This document shows, piece after piece, positions 35,203 through 43,582 of a DNA stretch of 64,000 bases. The position numbers were made by a program, and so were the translations under genes. The notes under the pieces were generated by a model that did no database searches, had not been told where the DNA came from, and saw only the letters and a program-made list of their open reading frames with translations. The stretch's first letter is position 1. Every line of letters begins with the position of its first letter. This stretch comes from Dietzia natronolimnaea (GTDB lineage Bacteria; Actinomycetota; Actinomycetes; Mycobacteriales; Mycobacteriaceae): the NCBI RefSeq assembly GCF_039525805.1, contig NZ_BAAAHZ010000015.1; one strand, given 5' to 3'.

Positions 35203-36123
35203 TCAGGTGGAGAGCCCGTCGACGATGCGCTCGGTGTTCGCGCGCATCATCTCCAGGTAGCTGGGGGCGCCCTGTCCCGGTTCGGTGAGCGACTCGGTGA
35301 ACAACTCGATCACCCGGGTGTCGATACCGGCCTCGCTCGCGAGTACCTGCACCAGCCGATCCGGCTGGGAGGACTCGGCGAAGATCGCGGGGACGCCGGC
35401 CTCGGTGATCGCCGAGGCGAGCCCGTCGAGGTCGGAGGCGCTGGGGGAGGCGAGGGTGGTCCCGCCGGGGATGGCCGCGCCGAGGACGCGGAAGTCGAAA
35501 CGCTCGGCGAGGTAGCCGAAGACGTGGTGGTTGGTGACGAGGGTGCGGTTGTCGGCGGGGATGGTGGCGAAGGCCGCGGTCATCTCGTCGTCGAGCTCCT
35601 CGAGCTCGTCCCTGTACCGGTCGGCGCCCGCCTCGACGGCAGCCCGGTCGATGCCGTCGACCTCCACCAGCTCGGCCTCGAGCGCGTCGACCACCTCGAC
35701 CATGCGGGCCGGGTCTGTCCAGAAGTGCGGGTCGGCGGTGCCGCCGGCGTCCCCTTCCGAGTAGTCGATGACCTCGATCCGCTCCCCCGCGACGAGCATC
35801 GGCACCCCGGTGTCCGCCACCCGGTCGAGGTGCTGCTGGAGCCCTTCCTCGAGCCCCAACCCGTTGGACACCACCAGGTCGGCGCGATCCATCAGGCTCG
35901 CCTCCTGGGCGGAGATCTCGAACGAGTGCGGGTCGGCGTTGCGCTTCATCAGCGTCGTGACGTCGGCAGCCTCCCCCACCACGTTCTCCACCACGTCGCC
36001 GAGGATGTTGGTCGTCACGACGATGGTCGGATGGTCGTTCGTGGCGCCGTCCACGATCGCGCACCCGGACAAGGCCAGTCCGGCCGTGACGAGCACGGCG
36101 GACAGCACCGAGCGCCGCCTCAT
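35203..36123 (-). CDS. aztC: Zinc-binding lipoprotein of ABC importer (AztC type)
   Basis: 306 residues of the cluster A-I metal-binding family. Lipobox LSGC puts the lipidated Cys at residue 21. Metal-ligand His candidates are His66 (ADPHSFEIS), His133 (ADPHFWTDP) and His199/200 (TNHHVFGYL), with an acidic fourth ligand near ESSQPD. There is no long His-rich loop as in ZnuA, consistent with an AztC-type protein fed by a chaperone. The start overlaps the stop of the gene upstream (ATGA). Confidence 0.9.
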   Translation of the reverse strand: MRRRSVLSAVLVTAGLALSGCAIVDGATNDHPTIVVTTNILGDVVENVVGEAADVTTLMKRNADPHSFEISAQEASLMDRADLVVSNGLGLEEGLQQHLDRVADTGVPMLVAGERIEVIDYSEGDAGGTADPHFWTDPARMVEVVDALEAELVEVDGIDRAAVEAGADRYRDELEELDDEMTAAFATIPADNRTLVTNHHVFGYLAERFDFRVLGAAIPGGTTLASPSASDLDGLASAITEAGVPAIFAESSQPDRLVQVLASEAGIDTRVIELFTESLTEPGQGAPSYLEMMRANTERIVDGLST

Positions 36124-37397
36124 CGTCCGGTCTCCGCGACGAAGTCGGGCGAGGTGAGGGTCTCCAGACTCCGGGCGACTCGTGCGTCACCCCGGTAGTC
36201 GATCTCGTGGACGAGCCCCGCGACGGGGTCGTTGACATACGCCCGCTCCCGATCGACCGTGAGCTCGATCCCGGCGGCGGTCTCCGCGGTGGCGACCGCC
36301 TCGGCCAGCAGTGGATCGGTGGCAGCGATCTCGGCCCCGGCCTCGCCGTCGAAGACGCGGATCCGGCCCTGCCGGTCCACCGCCACCACGTGGGAGTCGT
36401 CGTCGCTCGCCGCCGAGACCTGCACCAGGGGTTGATCCGTCGGCACGAACCGCCACTCGCGCGCCCGGGTGTCGAGCAGCCAGAAGCCCTGGTCCCCGGC
36501 GAGCGCGGCCACGGCCGGCCGGCCCTTGCGGCCCCGGAATTCCGTCGCGCGCGGCGCCTGGGTCCCGTCGGGGAAGGCGATGTGTTCGAACCGCGGTTCG
36601 CCCTCCTCATAGGTGGCCAGCAGCGCCCCGTCCGCGCACCCCACGACCACACCGATGCGGGTGGTCGCGGCTCCCTGGGCGTCCGCGCAGGGTGCGGTCG
36701 CACCGTCGACCGGCGAGCCGTCGGCCCCGTGGAACCCGACCCCGGAGACCGTCCCCGACTCGTCGACGGAGGTGACGAGCGCGCCGCTTCCGAGGGGAGC
36801 GGCCAGACCGTCGTGCGGCTCGGTCTCGAGGCGGAAGACCTCCTCGATTCGCCCCTCGGACAGCGCCTCGTTGCTGAGTAGCACCGCCTCGCCCGACTCG
36901 GGGAAGAACACCCCGGTGCCGCCGGTGGTCGCGTTGCCGGAGGTCGTGACGACCGCCGGCCCCTCGCCGGCCACGGTCCCCAGAACGCTCGGGGAGGTCC
37001 GGTAGTAGTGGAAGTGGTCGACGTGATCCCACGTCCACACGCCGCTGTCGACGATCTCCACGCCGGAGTCGGTGTCGGCGAACAGGTACCGACCGTCCGA
37101 GGTGACCGCCGTGGGCGGGTCGATACTGCCCGGTTCGGACGAGGTCCCGTCCAGCAGGTTGAGCATCCCGACCGCACCGGTGCGGTCGATGCTCACCAGG
37201 TGTAGCTGCGGCTCGGCCACCTCCTCGGCGCCCTCGATCTCGCCGTGCCCGCTACCGGTCTCCTGCGGCGAGGACTCCTCCACAGTCGTGTCGGTCCCGG
37301 GCGGGGCGGCGTTCGGGTTGTCCGTGCCACCCGCGCATCCGGTGAGGATAAGGGCGACGACGACGCCGAGGGGGGCGATCGATCTGAGGGTGCGCAT
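36120..37397 (-). CDS. Second AztD-like beta-propeller lipoprotein
   Basis: 425 residues with signal peptide and lipobox ILTGC, an acidic and Ser/Thr-rich linker, then propeller-like repeats (MLNLLDGTSS, YLFADTDSGVEIVDSGV, FWLLDTRAREWRF, IRVFDGEAGAEIAATD). WTWDHVDHFHYYR is a His-rich stretch that could bind metal. It sits between the permease and aztC genes. Probably a paralogue of AztD with a role in metal capture or transfer; direct family assignment is less secure than for the gene at 33950. Confidence 0.68.
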   Translation of the reverse strand: MRTLRSIAPLGVVVALILTGCAGGTDNPNAAPPGTDTTVEESSPQETGSGHGEIEGAEEVAEPQLHLVSIDRTGAVGMLNLLDGTSSEPGSIDPPTAVTSDGRYLFADTDSGVEIVDSGVWTWDHVDHFHYYRTSPSVLGTVAGEGPAVVTTSGNATTGGTGVFFPESGEAVLLSNEALSEGRIEEVFRLETEPHDGLAAPLGSGALVTSVDESGTVSGVGFHGADGSPVDGATAPCADAQGAATTRIGVVVGCADGALLATYEEGEPRFEHIAFPDGTQAPRATEFRGRKGRPAVAALAGDQGFWLLDTRAREWRFVPTDQPLVQVSAASDDDSHVVAVDRQGRIRVFDGEAGAEIAATDPLLAEAVATAETAAGIELTVDRERAYVNDPVAGLVHEIDYRGDARVARSLETLTSPDFVAETGR

Positions 37398-37420
37398 GCT
37401 CTGCTTTCTCGAGGGGTTTC

Positions 37421-38350
37421 TCACGGGGCGGGCGCTTCCGCTGCGGCCGGGGTGACGGGGCCGACCGGGCCGACCGGGGGACGGTGGCGCGAGAGCCGGT
37501 TGGCGCGAATCGTCTGGCGGACCGCGTGTGCTGACGCCGAGACCCCTGCCAGCGCGATCGCGGAGAACGCGATGGAGGAGCCGGCGGCCGTCCCGGCGTG
37601 CCAGGAGGCGAGTAGACCGATCACCACGGCGGCGCTGCCGAACACGGCGGCGAGCGCCATGGTCGAGGGGATGCGCCTGGTCCACCGGTTCGCGGCGACC
37701 ACGGGGGCCAGCAGCAACGCCACCACCAGCAGGGTCCCGACGGCCTGGTACGAGGCGACCACCGCGAGGGTCACGAGACCGACGAGCGCCACCTGTGCGA
37801 CCCTCGGCCGCAGCCCCAGGGTCTGGGCGACGCGGGGGTCGAAGGCCGCGGCGACGAAGGCCCTGTGGAAGTGGGCGGCCACGGCCAGCGTGACCGCCAG
37901 CGCGGCGGCCAGGGTGATGAGTTCGGGACGGCGGATCGCCAGGATGTCACCGAAGAGGATGGCCGTGGCGTCCGTGGCGAAGCTTCCGGAGTGGGACACG
38001 ATGATCACCCCGACCGAGAGCATGGTGACGAACAGCAGCCCGATCGTGGTGTCGTAGGAGAGCTTGCCGCGCTTCTGCAGCGCCCCGATCGCCGCGCTCA
38101 TCGCCACCGCACTGACGGCCCCGCCCACCAGGGCCGGGAAGCCGAGAACGGTGGCCAGTGCGACTCCCGGGAGCATCCCGTGCCCGATCGCTTCGCCGAA
38201 GAACGCCATGCCCCGGATGACGACCCAGGTGCCGACCACTCCGCAGATCACCGCCACCAGGACGCCGCCGACCAGAGCCCGCGCGACGAACGCGGTGCTG
38301 AACGGATCGAGGAGCAGGGACACGAGGACGTACAGTATCCATAACGACAT
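37421..38350 (-). CDS. aztB: Zinc ABC transporter permease
   Basis: 309 residues with eight or nine membrane helices of the ABC-3 family. MAFFGEAIGHGMLPGVA is the conserved EAA-like coupling region of ZnuB/AztB proteins. The Pro-rich C-terminal tail is not conserved. I list the ATG at 38350, but a GTG at 38323 gives a more typical N-terminus (SLLLDPFSTAFVARAL) and would leave room for a promoter. Divergent from aztA. Confidence 0.9.
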   Translation of the reverse strand: MSLWILYVLVSLLLDPFSTAFVARALVGGVLVAVICGVVGTWVVIRGMAFFGEAIGHGMLPGVALATVLGFPALVGGAVSAVAMSAAIGALQKRGKLSYDTTIGLLFVTMLSVGVIIVSHSGSFATDATAILFGDILAIRRPELITLAAALAVTLAVAAHFHRAFVAAAFDPRVAQTLGLRPRVAQVALVGLVTLAVVASYQAVGTLLVVALLLAPVVAANRWTRRIPSTMALAAVFGSAAVVIGLLASWHAGTAAGSSIAFSAIALAGVSASAHAVRQTIRANRLSRHRPPVGPVGPVTPAAAEAPAP

Positions 38351-38359
38351 TCATTATCA
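38341..38359. promoter_or_regulatory. Fur/Zur-like box in a shared divergent promoter
   Basis: On the minus strand gataatga-atg-tcgttatg is an 8-3-8 inverted repeat matching at 6 of 8 pairs, close to Fur-family boxes. It lies over the aztB start and immediately upstream of the aztA ribosome site (aaggagg). GATAAT on the minus strand may double as the aztB -10. Zinc-dependent repression by Zur is the natural inference. Confidence 0.55.
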
Positions 38360-38376
38360 ACAAGGAGGCCGCAAGC

Positions 38377-39033
38377 ATGCCCCCACCGGGACCGGCAATC
38401 AGCGCACACGGGTTGTGCTTCGGCTGCGCGGGTCGCGAGGTACTCCACGACGTCTCCGTGGAGCTGTCGTACGGGACCGTCACCGCGTTCGCCGGCCCCA
38501 ACGGGTCGGGGAAATCCACGCTCGTGGAGCTGCTCGCCGGCGTCCGGTCGCCCCTGAGGGGCGAGGTGCGTCGGCTCGGCTCGGTCTCACTCGTGGTCCA
38601 GCGGCCCGCCGCGCCGGAGACCCTTCCCCTCACCGTTCGCGACACCGTCTCCATGGGGACGTGGGGGCGACGGATCGGCAGGCGGGAGGCCCGCGGCGTC
38701 GTGGCCGAGATGATCGCGACGGTCGGCCTGGACGGTCTCGAGTCCCGGTCCCTGACGGAGCTGTCCGGCGGCCAGCGACAGCGCGCGCTCCTCGCCCAGG
38801 CGCTCGCGAGCCGCGCCGACATCGTGTTGATGGACGAGCCGGATGCGGGCCTGGATTCCGCCAGTCGGCAGCACATCCATGACCTCCTGGTCGAGCAGGC
38901 CGGCCGGGGCGTGGCCGTCGGGTGCGCGTCACACGACGAGCGCTTTGTCGCCACCGCCGATCGCGTGGTCCGCCTGGAGTCCGGGCACGCGACCACACAC
39001 GGCACCACGGGAGCACGTGCGGCTACCCTCTGA
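38377..39033 (+). CDS. aztA: Zinc ABC transporter ATPase
   Basis: 218 residues. Walker A GPNGSGKST at residues 40-48, Q-loop in LVVQRP, signature LSGGQ, Walker B DIVLMDEPD and the switch His in CASHDERF. It powers AztB. The ATG follows aaggagg. The stop is two bases before the next start codon, so the cyclase gene is almost certainly co-transcribed. Confidence 0.92.
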   Translation: MPPPGPAISAHGLCFGCAGREVLHDVSVELSYGTVTAFAGPNGSGKSTLVELLAGVRSPLRGEVRRLGSVSLVVQRPAAPETLPLTVRDTVSMGTWGRRIGRREARGVVAEMIATVGLDGLESRSLTELSGGQRQRALLAQALASRADIVLMDEPDAGLDSASRQHIHDLLVEQAGRGVAVGCASHDERFVATADRVVRLESGHATTHGTTGARAATL

Positions 39034-39035
39034 GC

Positions 39036-39848
39036 ATGTCGAACCCTCGGTGGGAGCGGGCGCGTGCGTCCGCCGCCCGAATCGCAGCGGGCGCCCGCGA
39101 TATCAACAGACACCCCTCCGCGGTCGAGGCGTTGCGCCGCGCCCGGCGCGCGTTGCCCGGCGATTCCGGGTTCGGAGATCCGCTCTCGGCGGCGGGCCGC
39201 GACAGCGCGGGGACGATCGCCCGCGTGGCCGGTCGCCTGTTCGACGAGCAGCCCACCGCCTCGCGCGAGTTGTCCCTGGGCGGGTTGCAGGTGTGGCACG
39301 CGCTGACGCAACGGTCCGGCCGAGGCGGCAGTGGGAGCGAGGTGACCATCGTGTTCACCGACCTCGTCGGGTTCTCCAACTGGGCCATGCGCGTCGGCGA
39401 CGAGGACGCTCTACGGCTGCTGAGGGAGGTCGCCTCGGCCACCGAACCGGAGGTGCGGAACCACCGCGGGCACGTGGTCAAGCGCCTCGGCGACGGCCTC
39501 ATGGCGGTCTTCCCGTCGCCCCAGCTCGCCTTCGATGCGGTCGTGGCCTGCTCCGCCGGGCTCGACCGCGTGGAGGTCGCCGGCATGCGGCCCCGGATCC
39601 GCGCCGGCATCCACACCGGGAACCCTCGCCTGATCGGCGGTGACTACCTGGGCGTGGACGTCAACATCGCCGCCAGGCTGGCGGAGAAGGCGGGGACGGG
39701 CGAGATCCTGGTCAGCGAGACCACCCTCCCCGGGCTGGATGAGTCCAGGGTGTCCACGCGTCGCAAGAGGAGCTTCCGGCTCACCAAGGCCAAGGGGGTC
39801 CCCGACGAGGTCGCCGTCTACACCGCGGTCCCCCGCCAGAGTTGGTGA
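39036..39848 (+). CDS. Class III adenylate/guanylate cyclase
   Basis: 270 residues. The C-terminal 170 residues are a class III catalytic domain: VTIVFTDLVGFSNWA with metal Asp109, HVVKRLGDGLMAVFPS with the second metal Asp153, and DVNIAARLAEKAGTGEILVS. The N-terminal 90 residues lack membrane segments and are of unknown function, similar to the soluble Rv-type cyclases. Two bases separate it from aztA, so cyclic nucleotide synthesis may follow zinc limitation; this link is inferred from position only. Confidence 0.9.
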   Translation: MSNPRWERARASAARIAAGARDINRHPSAVEALRRARRALPGDSGFGDPLSAAGRDSAGTIARVAGRLFDEQPTASRELSLGGLQVWHALTQRSGRGGSGSEVTIVFTDLVGFSNWAMRVGDEDALRLLREVASATEPEVRNHRGHVVKRLGDGLMAVFPSPQLAFDAVVACSAGLDRVEVAGMRPRIRAGIHTGNPRLIGGDYLGVDVNIAARLAEKAGTGEILVSETTLPGLDESRVSTRRKRSFRLTKAKGVPDEVAVYTAVPRQSW

Positions 39849-39975
39849 CCGGACAGGACGTCACCCACGCCGATCACACCCTGCGTCGATGACAGGCCGG
39901 TGCACCCCCCTGCGTCGAGGTCGAGTAGAACTTGTGTCAGAAACGAGGCGTAAGAAACCGACTTAGGGGTGACGC

Positions 39976-40764
39976 ATGGGCAGTCTGGACGGGCGCGTGG
40001 CAGTGGTGACCGGGGCCGGGATGGGCATCGGTCGCGGGATCGCCGGAGCACTCGCCCGCGAGGGCGCGTCGGTGGTGGTGGCCGAGATCGACGAGGCCGC
40101 CGGTACGGACACCACGCGGTGGCTGCGGGACGAGTGGGGCGCGCAGACCGAGTTCGTGCGCACCGATGTCACCGTCAAAGAGCAGGTCCTGGCCATGGTG
40201 GACACCGCCACCGACCGCTTCGGCCGCCTGGACATCCTGGTCAACAACGCCTGGCGGGGGTCGGGTTTCGCCCGCCTGGAGAACATGACCGACGAGAAGC
40301 TGCGGGCGGGCTTCGACATGGCCGTGATGGCCGCGTTCTGGGCCATGCAGGCGGCCCTACCGGAGCTGGAGAAGCGTGGCACCGGGCGCGTGATCAACCT
40401 GTGTTCGCTCAACGGTGTCAACGCCCACATGTACTCGGTGCAGTACAACGCGGCCAAGGAGGCGCTGCGGAGCCTGACCCGCACCGCCGCCCGCGAGTGG
40501 GCGCCGCGCCAGGTGTGCTGCAACGTCATCTGCCCCGGCGCGCAGAGTGAGGCGTACCGGCGGGTGGCCGAGGCCGACCCGGAGATGGCGGAAGGGCTGG
40601 CGGCAGCCAACCCGATGGGCCGGGTCGGCGACCCGCTCGAGGACATCGGCCCGGTGGCCGCGTTCCTCGCCGGTGACGCCAGCCGCTACCTCACCGGCAA
40701 CACGTTGTTCGTCGACGGTGGATCACACATCAACGGCGTGCAGTGGGCGCCTCGGGTGGACTAG
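39976..40764 (+). CDS. Short-chain dehydrogenase/reductase
   Basis: 262 residues. TGAGMGIGRG cofactor loop, VNNAWRGSG in place of NNAG, active-site Ser in NLCSLNG, and VQYNAAKEA as YxxxK. The substrate loop CPGAQSEAYRR is unusual. The ATG follows taggggtga. The 3' end overlaps the convergent TetR gene by 35 bp. Substrate unknown; location suggests a link with the operon starting at 41421. Confidence 0.88.
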   Translation: MGSLDGRVAVVTGAGMGIGRGIAGALAREGASVVVAEIDEAAGTDTTRWLRDEWGAQTEFVRTDVTVKEQVLAMVDTATDRFGRLDILVNNAWRGSGFARLENMTDEKLRAGFDMAVMAAFWAMQAALPELEKRGTGRVINLCSLNGVNAHMYSVQYNAAKEALRSLTRTAAREWAPRQVCCNVICPGAQSEAYRRVAEADPEMAEGLAAANPMGRVGDPLEDIGPVAAFLAGDASRYLTGNTLFVDGGSHINGVQWAPRVD

Positions 40765-41368
40765 ACCAGCGCCCGGTGATGAGCTCGGTCATCTCGTCCA
40801 CCCACGCCTCGTCGAGGGCGGCGTCCCGGCGGACGAGGATGCGGAAGATCACGGTGCCCGCGACCACCTCGGCGAGCATGGGCAGCTGGTCGTCGCCGCG
40901 CCTGGACCGGCCGAAACGGCTCTCGAACGCGGTGAGGTTGCCGGCCAGTCGGGCGATCATCTGGTCGTGGACCACGGGGTCGGCGACGGTGTCGGCGATC
41001 AGTCCGGGCAGCGCCACGCGCACCTCGGGCCGGTCGAACATCGACCGGATGGTCTCCACCAGCGCCCTGATGTCGCTGCGGACGTCCCCGGAGTCCGCCG
41101 GCAACACGACGGTCTCCGCGGACAGCACGGCCTCGTGGACGAGCTGCGCCTTGCCCGACCACCGCCGGTAGATGGCCGCGGTGGTGGTGCCGGCGCGCGC
41201 GGCGATCGCCGAGAGGGACAGCGCCGGATAGCCCGTCTCGAGGATGAGCTCCCTCGTCGCGGCGATCACCGCGGCATCGATCCGGCCGTCGCGCGGCCGC
41301 CCGGCACCAGACCGGCCCCCGGCGGACTTGGCCGATTTCCCGCCAACCGTGCGCCCGTCTGTTGTCAT
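40730..41368 (-). CDS. TetR family transcriptional regulator
   Basis: 212 residues with a Lys/Gly/Arg-rich N-terminal arm, then an HTH in LSAIAARAGTTTAAIYRRWS, about residues 52-71. The C-terminal helix pattern (LIADTVADPVVHDQMI) is common in the TetR_C_11-like group. It is divergent from the three-gene operon at 41421, with a 20-bp palindrome between them. Confidence 0.88.
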   Translation of the reverse strand: MTTDGRTVGGKSAKSAGGRSGAGRPRDGRIDAAVIAATRELILETGYPALSLSAIAARAGTTTAAIYRRWSGKAQLVHEAVLSAETVVLPADSGDVRSDIRALVETIRSMFDRPEVRVALPGLIADTVADPVVHDQMIARLAGNLTAFESRFGRSRRGDDQLPMLAEVVAGTVIFRILVRRDAALDEAWVDEMTELITGRWSSPPEAPTARR

Positions 41369-41385
41369 GGGTTCACCCTAGTTCC

Positions 41386-41405
41386 AATACAGTGCGCATC
41401 GTATT
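41386..41405. promoter_or_regulatory. Palindromic TetR operator AATAC-N2-TGCGCA-N2-GTATT
   Basis: Inverted repeat with 16 of 20 positions symmetric, between the TetR start (41368) and the GTG at 41421. Typical size and symmetry for a TetR dimer site. Confidence 0.7.
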
Positions 41406-41420
41406 TTCAGGGAGAGACCC

Positions 41421-42587
41421 GTGAAGCTCAGCCCGCTCGACGAGTACCCGATCCACCAGACCCACGCGCCGGTCACCTGGCCCGCCACCTCCGACCGGAA
41501 CTTCTACGACCGGTCGTACTTCAACGTGCTCGACCGCGAGGGCCGATTCATGGCCCTGACCGGGACCGGGTACTACCCCAGGCTCGGGGTCAAGGACGCC
41601 TACTTCGTGGTCCGCCGGGGTGACACGCAGACCGCGGTGCACCTCAGCGACGCGATCGACGACGACCGCCTGCACCCGAACGTCGGGGGCTACGCCCTCG
41701 AGGTGATCGAGCCGCTGCAGGAGCTGCGCCTGACGCTGGCTCCGACGGAGGGCATCGCCGCGGACCTGACCTGGCGGGGACTGTTCCCCGCCGCCATGGA
41801 GGAGCCGCACTCTATGCTCACCGACCGGCGGGTGACGTTGCAGGCCAGCCGCTTCGCACAACTCGGCTCCTGGGAGGGGTGGATCGAGGTCGACGACGAG
41901 CGGATGGAGGTCACCCACTCCTCGTCGGTCGCCGCCCGGGATCGCTCGTGGGGCATCCGTCCCGTCGGCGAGGCGGACGCACCCGGCCGCCCGGACACCG
42001 CGTTCCGGGGGATGTGGTGGCTCTACCTGCCCCTGGCGTTCGACGACTACCAACTGTTCCTCATCCTGCAGGAGGACCCCGACGGCCACCGCAGCCTCTA
42101 CGACTGCACGCGCCGCTGGCGGGACGGCCGGGTGGAGCAGCTCGACGGCGTGCGGGTGGACGTGGACTATCGCGCGGGCACGCGGATCCCGACGGGCGTC
42201 CACGTGGAGTTCATGAACCGCGCCGGCGACCGGTTCCGGCTGGACGTGGAGTCCAGGCTCTACGCCCCCATCGCCTTCGGCTCCGGGTACGGCGGCGACT
42301 CCTCCTGGGCGCACGGCAGCTGGAAGGGCGAGGGGTTCACCGAGCGGGTGAGCTTCGACCTCACCGACCCCGACGTGATGGCCGGGGCGGCGTTCAGCCT
42401 CATCGACCATGTCGGCCACGCCGTCTGCACGGAGGCCGACGGCACCACCCGCGAGGGCGCGGGCCTGTTCGAACACGGCGTGATCGGCCCCCACCACCCG
42501 TCGGGCTTCACGGACTGGACCGACGGTGCGGGTTCGGGCTCTGACTCCGGCTCGGTTTCGGGTTCGCAGAGCGGAGCGCAGGAGTGA
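41421..42587 (+). CDS. CrtC/AttH-like beta-barrel protein of unknown function
   Basis: 388 residues. Two lipocalin-like halves are suggested by repeated W/Y-rich strands (FYDRSYFNVLDREGRFMAL, RGMWWLYLPLAFDDYQLFLI), the layout of hydroxyneurosporene-synthase/AttH-like proteins found in actinobacteria. No signal peptide. The C-terminus is a Gly/Ser repeat tail. GTG start with agggagag upstream. It heads an operon with an LLM oxidoreductase and a phosphotransferase. Hydratase or ligand-binding roles are guesses. Confidence 0.65.
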   Translation: MKLSPLDEYPIHQTHAPVTWPATSDRNFYDRSYFNVLDREGRFMALTGTGYYPRLGVKDAYFVVRRGDTQTAVHLSDAIDDDRLHPNVGGYALEVIEPLQELRLTLAPTEGIAADLTWRGLFPAAMEEPHSMLTDRRVTLQASRFAQLGSWEGWIEVDDERMEVTHSSSVAARDRSWGIRPVGEADAPGRPDTAFRGMWWLYLPLAFDDYQLFLILQEDPDGHRSLYDCTRRWRDGRVEQLDGVRVDVDYRAGTRIPTGVHVEFMNRAGDRFRLDVESRLYAPIAFGSGYGGDSSWAHGSWKGEGFTERVSFDLTDPDVMAGAAFSLIDHVGHAVCTEADGTTREGAGLFEHGVIGPHHPSGFTDWTDGAGSGSDSGSVSGSQSGAQE

Positions 42588-43582
42588 AGGTCATGACGGC
42601 CCTGTTCGGGCCCACCGACGTGGTCCACCGCGCGGAGGCGCTCAAGGAGGCCGGTGCGGCCGGGGTGTTCACCTTCGAGGGACCGCACGACGTGTTCACC
42701 CCCCTGGTGCTGGCCTCTCAGGTCACCGGGCTGGACGTGATGTCCAACGTCGCGATCGGGTTCCCCCGCAACCCCATCCAGCTGGCGCACCAGGCCAACG
42801 ATCTGCAGCTGCTCAGCGAGGGCCGGTTCGTCCTGGGCCTGGGCACGCAGGTGCGGGCGCAGATCGAGAAACGTTACGGGGCCGAGTTCGACCGTCCCGT
42901 CGAGCGGATGAAGGAGCTGGTGGGGGCGCTGCGGGCCATCTTCGCCACCTGGGCCACCGGCGAGCGCCTGGACTTCCGCGGCGAGTACTACCGGCACACC
43001 CTCATGACCCCCACGTTCGTGCCCGGGCCCAACCCGTACGGCCCGCCGCCCATCTACCTCGGCGCACTCGGGCCGCGGCTGACCCGGGCCACCGCGGAGG
43101 TGGCCGACGGCCTGCTGGTGATGCCGTTCGGGTCGACGAAGTTCCTGCGCGAGTCGACGATGCCGGCCGTGCGCGCCGGGCTGGCCGCCGCCGGTCGCAG
43201 CGAGGACGACTTCGAGGTGGTGCCCGAGGTGATCGTGTCCGTGGCCACCGGGGCCGACGACGACCACGTGTCCACGCGCCGCCTGCTGGCGTTCTACGGA
43301 TCCACGCCGGCGTACAAACCCGTGCTCGACGCCCACGGGTGGGGCGACCTCCAGCCGGAGCTGAACACCATGTCCAAGCAGGGCCGCTGGCAGGAGATGA
43401 CGTCGTTGATCAGCGACGACATCCTGCACACCATCGCCGCGTGTGGCTCCCCTGCCGAGGTGGCCGCGCACATCCGCGACCGCGTCGACGGGGTGTCGGA
43501 CCGCCTCTGCCTCTATCAGACGGGCCCCATCTCCACCGATGCGCTGGCCGAGATCGTCGACGCGCTGGGAGGCGAGCGATGA
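42584..43582 (+). CDS. LLM-class (F420-dependent type) oxidoreductase
   Basis: 332 residues, luciferase-like TIM barrel. VMSNVAIGFPRNPIQLAHQA and LSEGRFVLGLGTQVRAQIEKRYG are typical of the mycobacterial TIGR03617-type F420-dependent family. GTG start overlapping the previous stop (GTGA). Flavin instead of F420 cannot be excluded from sequence. It works with the coupled CrtC-like and phosphotransferase-like proteins on an unknown substrate. Confidence 0.85.
   Translation: MKVMTALFGPTDVVHRAEALKEAGAAGVFTFEGPHDVFTPLVLASQVTGLDVMSNVAIGFPRNPIQLAHQANDLQLLSEGRFVLGLGTQVRAQIEKRYGAEFDRPVERMKELVGALRAIFATWATGERLDFRGEYYRHTLMTPTFVPGPNPYGPPPIYLGALGPRLTRATAEVADGLLVMPFGSTKFLRESTMPAVRAGLAAAGRSEDDFEVVPEVIVSVATGADDDHVSTRRLLAFYGSTPAYKPVLDAHGWGDLQPELNTMSKQGRWQEMTSLISDDILHTIAACGSPAEVAAHIRDRVDGVSDRLCLYQTGPISTDALAEIVDALGGER

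Noticed and set aside
33950..37177. A 1,075-codon minus-strand open frame covering three genes
   Set aside because: Only its last 409 codons are coding (AztD-like protein from 35176). The remainder is a GC-rich shadow of aztC and the second lipoprotein, which have signal peptides and motifs in their own frames.
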